Source: Salvia splendens (Eukaryota; Streptophyta; Magnoliopsida; Lamiales; Lamiaceae). Taken from it: a stretch of DNA of 64,000 nucleotides. Below the pieces are notes generated by a model. That model searched no databases. It worked only from the letters and a program-made list of their open reading frames with translations, and was not told where the DNA came from. Shown piece after piece: positions 55,270-64,000 of this stretch. The position numbers and the translations under genes are program-made. Within the stretch, counting starts at the first letter, position 1; every line of letters begins with the position of its first letter. The stretch lies in NCBI RefSeq assembly GCF_004379255.2, contig NC_056044.1, positions 5,248,001-5,312,000 of the forward strand, written 5' to 3'.

Positions 55270-57890
55270 AATGGATCGCCATTCATATATGATTTTGAGG
55301 TGAACTCTAAGGGTAGGCTTAGGCCTGCTTAACCGGGCGCTTCTGGTTCTATCAGGTTCGGTTTGATCGGGTATCCGGTTACAAAATTTCATGAATTCTG
55401 GTTCAGAACCAACTAGTTCTTACTCGGCCAATTCCGGTTACGACCCGGATCCGATTTGTAGTTTTAATTTTAGTATTTCTGAATAATTCAACATCTATAA
55501 ATATAGCAATTTATACCTAAAAATTCAAAGAAACACACAAAAATACAAATTAACTAGATAACAATATTCATCATCCAATATTCCAATGCCTAAAAATAAT
55601 AATTTAATAAATACCTAAAAAGTATAACACCTAAAAATTAAAATCAACACGCAACAAAATACTAACAAGTAGTATACACCTAAACACATGCAACACCATA
55701 CACACAACATCTTAAACACATACACACGACACCTTAAAAACACACACACACAACCCCATGCACACACACGACAACCTCAACACAGGCACACACACGACAT
55801 ATACACACACTCAGCCCCTATAAGATAATTGGATACTAATTAATATCTTATAAAATCTAAAATTGAAAATCTAAAATTGATTTATTATTCAGTTCCGGGT
55901 AATAACCGGTCGGTTCCGGGTAGAATCGGAACCGGAATTTTTGAGAACATTAGAACCAGTACCGGAACCGGAAAACCGGTTCCCGGTTCCTCAATTACCT
56001 GGTCGGTTCCAGTTCTGATTTTGGGTACCCGAGAACCGGAGAATCGATTAAGCAGGCCTAGGTAGGCTGACTCGTCTTTTCTAGTGTGATCCATTACCAA
56101 GAACAATTGTCATTTGTATGGTGACATTATATCATTCGACATAACCTACTCAACAAATAGGTATGGACGATAAGTAGTTATTGTTTTAGGTTGCATGATT
56201 TTGTGATTAACGTTTATATGCATGAAACATGGTCTCGACTATATAGATTAAAATATTCTGTGTAAATGATGATCTCTTAATGGTTCCTGATGAAGTACGA
56301 TACTTTCAGGATGAACTATGCTTTTCCATACATATACCATATGTTTTAGTCATGTTTATAATATTTCTTTGCGCTAGAACTTTTTCTCTTTCTGAAGAAG
56401 CGATGTTAATGTCCTTATGAACTGATTGAGTTACATGTGATAGAACGCAGGTACTGCATGATATTTGTGCCGTTCATGGGCAAAGACAATCATGGCAGAC
56501 CTGTTACATTTGGTGCATGCTTGTTATTGAAGGAGAATGCCGATTCTTTCTCATGGTTCAAACAGTTTGTTATATACATGTGCTCTGCACCCAAATTGAT
56601 CATTACTAATCAGGATTTGGGAATGCAGATCGCTGTTGAGAGTGTTCTAGTTGATACGAGACATCGATGGTGCATGTGGCTTATTATGTTTAAGGTTGTT
56701 GAAAAATTGCCCAAGAATCAGTTTGGCGATGAAGATGTGATGAAGGAATCGAACAATTGTGTATTGTCTGAGTTGATAGAGCACAATGAATTCGAAGATA
56801 CCAGACATGAAATTATGGAAAAATATAGAATTACAAACAATGATTGGTTTTCAACAATGTTTGCCTTACGAAAATTCTAGGTATGTCAATTGCATGATAC
56901 TTACTATATAGTATATGGTCTAATTACAGTGTTCAAACATTTTTATTTTATGGTGAAGTATTGGTTTGGTAATAACGAATCTATTTCCTTATGTGATGAT
57001 CTACAGGTGCTTACCTTCTTTCGGGATTTTCCGATGAGTTCATTAATTAAGAACACCTCTATATCTGAATCTCAGAACAGTTTCTTCAAGAGGTAATCCA
57101 AGTCTCGCTGTAATATTGTCGAATTTCTTATGAATTGCAACAATGCGTTGGATGCCCAAAGGAACAATAACAATAGGTTTGAATATCTAGACTCTAACAC
57201 GACCCCAACATTGAAAATAAATTCGTCTCTTGAGAGACATGCGTCGACAATCTACAATGATAGTGGTTTTAAAGCAATTCAGGATGAGATTGAGGAAGCA
57301 ATTTATATTTTCTCCATGGTAAAGACTTCAGTCCATGATGATACTAAGATTTATGTGATCAATGACAAGTTCTCGAAGAACTGGTTCGTGTCATACTCCA
57401 TGTTGTAAACTCTTAAAGAGGCTTGGACTCGTATGCAACCATATTTGTTGTGTCTTAAGAAACAAAAAAATTAAGTTGGTCTCTGATTAATCACATGGAG
57501 GATGTTGGTTAAAGTCCAATTTGTCAAACCTGTTTATTGTGACTTTGATGATGATAATGAAACAACTCTCGTTGTGGATGACGCAGGACATGCATGGAGG
57601 GATTTGCATGGTGATATTTATGAGGTTGCACATACAAATAAGTGAAATGTTGATCACATTCGTGCATTTGGCCATATTATTGCTGAAGGAAAGAGTGAAG
57701 GGCTTGTATTGTCTATTAGTGATAAGAGGTAGTGAAATAGATGTATATCCTCCTGACGCTTTCAAAAGCAAGGGTTCGGGAAAATAACTTGTTTCATGCC
57801 TTGCGAAAGCTATGAAGATGAGTGTGAAGCCTGATCGTAAATGTGCTAAATGTCGCAATTCAAGATCAAGGAGAAGCAGAAAAAAAGTAA
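55270..57890 (+). pseudogene. FAR1-like / MULE transposase pseudogene, split by a hAT MITE
   Basis: The frame FIYDFEVNSKGRLT (about 55281-55319) continues after the MITE as RLTRLF stop CDP and ends YGDIISFDITYSTNR at 56160 (donor GTATGG). The next exon begins at 56451 (YCMIFVPFMGKDNHGRP) and runs to RKF stop at 56880. It resumes at 57007 (VLTFFRDFPMSSLIKNTSIS, ESQNSFFKR stop) with NALDAQRNNNNRFEYLDSN and later SWIM and tail fragments to about 57890. Several stops are present; two are TAG where the intact paralogue at 21326-24277 has Trp. The exon order matches that paralogue. Confidence 0.82.
55320..56060. mobile_element. Non-autonomous hAT MITE
   Basis: 741 bp, termini TAGGCCTGCTTAACCGG and the inverted TAGGCCTGCTTAATCGATT, perfect 8-bp duplication GGTAGGCT (55312-55319, 56061-56068). 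Ends are rich in GGTTCGG/CCGGTTCC motifs; the middle contains CA-rich (ACACAC) DNA. No transposase. Confidence 0.9.
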
Positions 57891-59654
57891 TTCATAATCA
57901 CTTTTACATAATGAAGTATTTATATAATTTAATTTGACTGCTATATTAATATTTGATTCTCTAGATTTACATCAAATTAGCACTTCTATATAAATTGATG
58001 TCCACTTTTTCCGATTTAATTTAATTTGTGCTTAAGTTCAATATATAATGAATTTTTCCAATACAATTATGAGTTTTATGTAATGAACTAAAAGGTGTCC
58101 CTCCTTATAGATTTATGTAATCATATATTTCTTCATCGTAGAGTGTAATCATTACAACATATAATCACTGTTACGGTTAAAACACAACTTTCAGTAAAAG
58201 GATACCAAATTACACCATCTAATATACAACTTATTCATCTTATAATGTAATAATTTCACCCAAATAACGAAAGATCTTATATTTAACTGAATCTACTTTG
58301 AAAATTTTAATATACATAACTTCATTCAAAGAAATAATTTTTCTTCACTTCCCAAAATGACTTCATTTTATACAACAATCAATTCACATTACAAACTTAA
58401 GATGAAGCAAATTTACACACTCAAAAAGTTTTGGAAAAAAAAAGTTGCAGAACAATCAGAAATCCAAAATTAATAACTGAAAGGGTAAATTTTTTTTAAA
58501 AAAAACAGAAGTCTAACCATCTAAAATCACTAAAAAGGGAACACAAATTAAACCAACATCTAGAGTTAGCTCACAAGAATTTTCTGGTGTAGTTAGCTGA
58601 GATTTTGTTCTCTGCTTTCCTTTCTAAGCACGCCCTATATATATGGTCCCATTATATGCAATTCCACCCCTTAGCGCAAAATTAGATACCAAATTAGGAC
58701 CATTTAATCTTATTTTTGATGGATTAGATAAGGTGATGTTATGTTACTTCGCGCCTACTTCTCAACTCCAATTCCCTCCTACACCAACTTCCCAACTCCA
58801 ACTCCAACTCCAACTCCTACAACAGAATTAATGTCTCCTTCTTCTTACCCCGACTCCATCTCCATCTGCTGACTTCAGCATTTTCATCCGCTGACTTTAG
58901 CATCTCCATCAGCCTCCATCAACTGACTTCAACATCTCCACGTGATTCGAAATGGTTGACAACTGAAAATCATCAATGAAACCTACTTTTATTTTTTGTT
59001 TGTCCCAACCAAGATGACCTATTACTAAAAATGAAAAATCTCTACTTAACACACAAAGTTGCATAAAATCCTGTGCCGCCCAAGGAAGGGGTCGTCTTCC
59101 TTGGGACGGAGGAGTATTGTTTTTCTAAACTTCTATTCAAAATGTATGACTAAAATTGATTCGATTTTCTGTTTTAGATGGACGCAGATTGTGTTCTAGC
59201 AGAGCGTCTCCATGAGGTAATACATTGTATTTAAGCTTTATAGTTTACGAAATTCTACTTTACTTCATTTGTTCTTAATTTGGATTTTGATTTTTGTCTA
59301 ATTAGTTCATCAAACAGAGTGAAGAAAGATCAACATAGGCGTCAAATATACTCGTAGGAGGGTGGCTAAATCTCAGCAGGTCGAGGAAGCAAATCCAGTG
59401 GATTATATAACAGAAAACCGTGTTACACTATATAATGCACACCACTTAACTTGATGCTTATCAAAGTAGATGTTGAATCCATGTGTTCTTTGTCTTGCAG
59501 AAATATAAATCTCTGATACTCTATAATAGAGCCAGGAACGTTTTACTGATTATTTTAAAGAAAAAGCTACATCTCTGAAAATACATATAAAAAATGGTGT
59601 AAACAGAGATGTAAACTCCAGCAAGCCTAATAGTAGTATGATTTGGAGAGCTAG
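57891..59654. other. AT-rich intergenic DNA
   Basis: No gene model. A CCAACTCCAACT microsatellite lies at about 58763-58817 and a half Stowaway (CCTTGGGACGGAGGAGTATT) near 59098. At 59178-59216 the frame MDADCVLAERLHE followed by GTAATA looks like a small captured exon. Confidence 0.5.
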
Positions 59655-60911
59655 CTAGCAGACGTGGGGAGTTTGCCTGGAAGAAAAGTAGGGCCTAATG
59701 TTTTCACATATGGTGGTGGCCTTATTTCCATTGTATTTGAGATCAATGAGCCCTATCCTGATGTTGTCGCAAGGCTTGGCTTTGCTGCACATGAAGCTGA
59801 GAACGTCGGGGGTGGTGCTGGTGCCCCTGATGTTCTTGATCTCGACGTTGCTGATCTTGATCAGGGAGGGCCTACGCAAGTCACATTGGTTCCATGGGCA
59901 GTACTTTTGATCAAACACAATGGGGTTTCCAGCATTGACCATGGTGAGGTCGATGAAGTGGAGGTCGGATATGGTGAGTGTGGCTGGGGCGGAGGGCCAC
60001 GTCTTGATCCTGACCCCGTTCTGGGTGCCGGTGAAGGTGCACCCCTGCACGGTTATCCCTTTGATGTTCTTCTCCTGCACGTTCCTCCCCAAACTGCCGA
60101 TGCTGATGCCGTGGCCGGGCCCGCACTGCACGTTCCTGATGAGGACGTCGTTGAGGTCGTCCCCCATGGAGACGCAGTCGTCTCCCGTCTTGATGATGGA
60201 GTCGAGGACCCTGATGTGGTTGCCTCGGGCGATGTGGATGCCGTCAGTGTTAGGGCTGTCACCGGGGGCGGAGATAGTGAAGCGCTGGAAGGTGACGTTG
60301 CGACTGGAGATGCAGTTGACATGGAAGCTCTTGCTGTCCTTGGTGGTGATGTCTTGGATGATGGAGTCGGTTATGAAGTTCAAGCTCAAGTTGATGGGGA
60401 GCTTCATGCAATTCTTGTTTTTGTTGCAGTCATTCCTCTTCCAGGCTTGCTGGCCCTGCCCGTCGAGCACGCCACCCCCCGAGATGGTCAGGTGGTTCAC
60501 GGAGTTGATTGTCACCCATTCTTGGCTCTTCACGGGGAGTTGGGCCGGATCCCGGTAGGCTTGCAAGGTGCCTCTCACCGCAAGGTTGATCGGGGCCTTG
60601 TTTGGCCCCTCCATGTGGGCTTGGCTCAGTGTCCAATGCCCTTTTGGGATCAGGATCTTGCTTGGCGTTGTTGATGCTATTGCATCTTTCCATGCTTTCA
60701 TCAACGCCTGCACATATTTATATTTAGCTAGGGATGATATTAATATATACTCATTTGGGTCATGCATCTCAATTTTTACTTAATTAATTACCTGGCTGAT
60801 GTCTGCACCTCGCTTCGCTCCGTAGTTTCTTACGTCGAACACCCTCTCGGAATTCGCCTTCAATAGTAACTGCAAAACTAAAATTACTAACCATATCATT
60901 TTTTTATCCAT
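59655..60911 (-). CDS. Exopolygalacturonase (GH28), pollen type, copy 2
   Basis: Two exons on the minus strand, 60911-60792 and 60707-59655, give 390 aa, the same exon lengths as copy 1. A signal peptide (MDKKMIWLVILVLQLLLKAN) is followed by the mature enzyme. GH28 motifs are intact: SPNTDGIH, TGDDCVSMGDD, GPGHGISIGSLG and GVRIKTWP. A TATA box (CCTATATAAG on the minus strand, about 61013-61019) lies about 100 bases upstream of the ATG. The start and intron position agree with copy 1, so the two arose by duplication. The enzyme would act in the cell wall on galacturonan. Confidence 0.93.
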
Positions 60912-61124
60912 CTTGGATGGGATGAATTACTCTGAAAATGGTGCAAAAGATTGTGGGAGTAAAACGGCTTAGGAGAGTTTTGATTGGGAGAAATGAGTTC
61001 AGATGGCTTGACTTATATAGGAGTATTTGGTACCTAAATTCGACTGCTTAATTATCTCTAAACAAATAGGATTGAAGTTTGTTATTTTCTCATCATCCAA
61101 CAACAGAATAACCTCTTTAATGAC

Positions 61125-61440
61125 TTTCTATAACAGTGCATCTTTTATCCATACAATACTGCTTCTATGAATTACTATGTTACGAAACATAGTATGTTTT
61201 AATAATTAAAAAAGAAACTTATCATAATTAATTACTTTTAAGTGTTGGATAAAAGACTCATTTCATTTATATCTCACATTTATCACAAACAAAAAAAAGG
61301 CAAATGACTTTCCTGATTTTTAATATCATATTCCAAACCCACAAATAGAGGAAAGACCACTTTATTTTCTTTCCCATATTTTCCAGAGCAATAGAGATAA
61401 GAATTGGACAGGCAAGAATAAGTGAAGACGGCCAGCAATT
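61125..61440. repeat. Upstream region of polygalacturonase copy 2, arm of an inverted repeat
   Basis: The minus strand from about 61440 to 61125 matches the plus strand at 63410-63720 over about 310 bp with small gaps (for example CACTTATTCTTGCC, AAGAAAATAAAG, CATTTGCC and AAATGAAATGAGT / ACTGAAATGAGT). Confidence 0.75.
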
Positions 61441-61469
61441 AATCTAATGGAGGGTAACTCTGAGTATTA

Positions 61470-61715
61470 CTCCCTCCACCCCCTAAATTTTGTCTCACTT
61501 TGACCGGACACGGGTTTTAAGAAACATAATGAAAAGTGAGTTGAAAAAGTTTGTGGAATGTGAATTCTACTTTTATATATTAGTTTTATAATAAAATGTG
61601 AGTAGGAATGAGTTAGTGGAGTCCACTACAAAAAATGATAAAAAGTGAAATGAGACATATGTTGTGGGACGTACGAAAATGGAAAAATGGGACAAACTTT
61701 CAGGGACGGAGGGAG
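61470..61715. mobile_element. Stowaway-type MITE
   Basis: 246 bp, CTCCCTCCACCCCCTAAATT to the inverted CAGGGACGGAGGGAG, flanked by TA (61468-61469, 61716-61717). Confidence 0.85.
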
Positions 61716-61824
61716 TACATTAATTTAGATCAAATAATCGTGTTCATCTATAAATTCCTTCATTTTTGTAACTCTTCCATAACATTTTATAATTGGCATA
61801 CTTAATTATTTTATTTTTAAATTA

Positions 61825-62792
61825 GAGTGAACTACATAAATGGAACATGCACTTTCACTTTCGCATATAAATAGTCCATGATCTTTATTTTATACCGTTT
61901 TTGGTACCTATAAATCACATTTTTGGTGCCTGATAGAATTTTCACCCCAAAATGCCATTTAAACAAATACATTTTCCCATTTGTATCATAAAGGATAATT
62001 TGGGCATTCACAAAACTAGTACCAAAAGTGATATTATAGTATCTTCTCTCATTTTCCTCACTCTTTATACTATTATTATTAATCAATATTAATATTATTA
62101 TTTTGATGCTATAAATTAATAATTAATTTATTTTTAATATCATTGAAATATACATAATTATAATTATAGTTATAATTATTTATATTTTTAATAATATTAT
62201 TGTTATAATACTATAAACTAATAATAATTAATAACTCATTACAGTATAATTATTTAAATTATGAATCATATAATAGTATATAATAATAATTATTATTATT
62301 TTATATTAAATTAATAACTAATCAACCTAGTCTTAATAAAAATTTAAAACTGTGAATTGTATTCATAATGATATAAAGAGTTGAATATTTTTAGTTTGGT
62401 GTTTCAACCCTAAAATAAGTATAAAATAATTTGATAAAAAAAATATTCAATTGATTTAGTTACTTTAAATAATTAATTTAATTAGGTGTTTTGTTCTTGA
62501 TTTATATTATGAATGCAATTAGATGTACGTATAAAACACTAAAAAGAAAGAAGAAAAAGAAGAGAATAGAAAAAAGAAGAAACATAAACTAAGAAGGAAA
62601 AATAAAGAAGAAAGGAGGATAAAATATTAAAAAGAAAGAAGAAAATGCAGAAAAAAGAAAGAAGAAGAAACTAAAGAAAAAATAAATAAATAAAAAAGGA
62701 AGAAAAAAAAATCATATGTTTGGTATACTATTTAATTGAAATTTGTAAAAATATCTTCCGCACCAAAAAAAATCAACATTTATGTAGTTCAA
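61825..62792. mobile_element. Possible decayed MULE-type MITE
   Basis: Left end GAGTGAACTACATAAATGG resembles the ends of the MULE at 26661; the right end near 62774-62792 reads CATTTATGTAGTTCAAT, its inverted counterpart with a damaged tip. No clear 9-bp duplication. The interior has a purine tract at about 62540-62712. Confidence 0.5.
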
Positions 62793-62865
62793 TATTTAAT
62801 TAACATAAAATTTCCAATAGAAACAATGAAGATGTGCACTGCATGTAACCTTACTCCATACCACG

Positions 62866-63155
62866 TTATTGAAAAATGACTACTCAGACATGAAGCTAAG
62901 TAAATGGGACTCTTTATGCAGCTTGGACACATTCTTTAATTACATAATTTGTCAAAAAATTGTTGGTTTGACATACCTTATTTGGTATCTCTATACTGGA
63001 GAATTTTTTCCTTCCTTCATTCCAAGTTATTGAAAAATGACATGAAGTAAATGGGACTCTTTATGCAGCTCCGACTTATTCTTTAAATAGTTCAATTTGT
63101 CAAAAGATTATTGGTTTGACATATCTGATTTGGTAATGTGTAGAATTTTTTCTCC
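62866..63155. repeat. Tandem duplication of about 155 bp
   Basis: TTATTGAAAAATGAC, AAATGGGACTCTTTATGCAG and TTGGTTTGACATA occur in the same order at 62868-63010 and 63026-63155. Confidence 0.8.
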
Positions 63156-63409
63156 ATAAACTCAATAAATAAAAGACAAACCAGTTTAATTAACACATAA
63201 ATTATACTATCAATATCTTGGCAATATACCCATGTTATGTGGGCCATGGGCCATATGGTTCTAAGTTTATATTTTAAGTTTAATATAATTATATTTTCAG
63301 TTAAATCAGTCAGTTTATCAGTTAAAACCGATATACCGAGAGTCATCATCGCTGGCCGGCGTTGTCATCACGTTAAGGATGGGATATATAGTTTCCTCAC
63401 CGGAGTTTA
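63156..63409. other. AT-rich spacer
   Basis: Nothing recognised in this stretch apart from a short GC-richer patch (GCTGGCCGGCGTTGTCATCA) near 63350. Confidence 0.4.
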
Positions 63410-63720
63410 ATTTCTTCACTTATTCTTGCCTTCTCAATTCTCAGCTATTCATATTGGTATGAAAAAATATGGAAAAAGAAAATAAAGTTGTCTTTCGTCA
63501 ATTTGTTGCTTTGGAAAATGAATATTAAGAATGTTCATTTGCCTTTGATTGTTTGTAATAAATGTGAGAAACAACTGAAATGAGTATTCTATCCAACACT
63601 TAATAGTAATTATGATAATTTTCTTTTTACTAATATTTATTATTTAAACATAAGTTTGTTAGCGCATCCTGATAGTAAATAAGTAATACATAGAAAGCAT
63701 TATTGTATTCATAAAAGATG
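63410..63720 (+). repeat. Inverted copy of the polygalacturonase copy 2 upstream region
   Basis: Matches the upstream region of the minus-strand polygalacturonase (61125-61440) but points to the right, as if it were the promoter of a plus-strand gene beyond it. Confidence 0.7.
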
Positions 63721-63776
63721 CATTATCATAGAAAACATTATTGTATGGGTAAAAGACATCAATGTATAGTTAGTAA

Positions 63777-64000
63777 GACCATCCACAACGCTGTCACTAA
63801 ACCGTCCCTTAAATTACTATTCGCGGACCCCACTGTACATTTTTACTACATCCCTTAATTAAGGGACGGAACCTGCAACCCTCCATCCCTTAAATTACTA
63901 TTCATTCAATTTCATTTTTTATTTTTATTTCCAACCAAATTCAATTAAAAACACACTTCATTAAAATAAAATAAAATTACAACATAAAATAAAAATACAA
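63777..64000. mobile_element. Harbinger element, left end, cut by window border
   Basis: Starts GACCATCCACAACGCTGTCA after TAA (63774-63776) and continues with the family's AAGGGACGGAACCTGCAAC repeat and A/T-rich interior, like 26878 onward. The right end lies outside the window. Confidence 0.85.

Noticed and set aside
58643..58831. 62-aa ORF ending in TSQLQLQLQLLQQN
   Set aside because: Driven by the CCAACT microsatellite; no other coding evidence.
59664..60674. 336-aa plus-strand ORF opposite the second polygalacturonase
   Set aside because: It is the antisense shadow of a GC-rich coding exon; similar shadows occur opposite the first copy. The GH28 motifs are on the minus strand.

Overview
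This is nuclear DNA from a flowering plant, probably an asterid eudicot. The order (Lamiales, Salvia-like) is only a guess from overall character. The evidence for a plant is split genes with GT-AG introns, plant-only families (pheophytinase, FAR1-related proteins, pollen-type exopolygalacturonases) and a dense, nested load of plant transposable elements. No bacterial operons, CRISPR arrays or organelle genes were seen.

Layout. At 80-10053 (minus strand) lies a pheophytinase (PPH) gene whose last coding exon is split by an intact, very young Ty3/gypsy Tat-type LTR retrotransposon (254-7913; 677-bp LTRs differing at one site; 5-bp target duplication CCATC). A small conserved 98-aa gene follows at 12158-12454 (minus). 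At 14276-19049 (plus) is a seven-exon UTP21/WDR36 ribosome-biogenesis gene with an in-frame TAA in exon 5 and a Harbinger element in its 3' UTR (19115-20245). At 21326-24277 (minus) is an apparently intact three-exon FAR1-related (MULE transposase-like) gene. From 24.3 to 34.5 kb the DNA is mostly transposons: an NLR P-loop relic, a MITE with internal minisatellite, a Mutator-like element (26661-29152) split by a Harbinger element (26878-28191), and a second Harbinger element with a nearly intact DDE transposase (30745-32200). The inner Harbinger element carries an array of promoter-like units. A 139-aa orphan ORF is at 34514-34933 (minus).

The right half holds two exopolygalacturonase genes in convergent orientation (39280-40509 plus; 59655-60911 minus), both apparently intact. 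Between them are a tRNA-derived SINE, Stowaway MITEs and a decayed CACTA region invaded by a MULE derivative (43692-45333) and a RICESLEEPER-type hAT (47447-51353). A second NLR relic and a FAR1-like pseudogene invaded by a hAT MITE (55320-56060) follow. An inverted copy of the second polygalacturonase's upstream region sits at 63410-63720, next to a Harbinger element running off the window.

The most unusual structure is at 27215-27790: seven units of exactly 73 bp, each with a match to the plant U-snRNA upstream sequence element (RTCCCACATCG) followed 32 nt later by a TATA box. That is close to the spacing of RNA polymerase II snRNA promoters. The array starts with a divergent inverted unit forming a near-perfect 48-bp hairpin. 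Second is the retrotransposon gag/pol junction: gag ends with UAG followed by CAAUCA, which fits the CARYYA readthrough context, and pol continues in the same frame.
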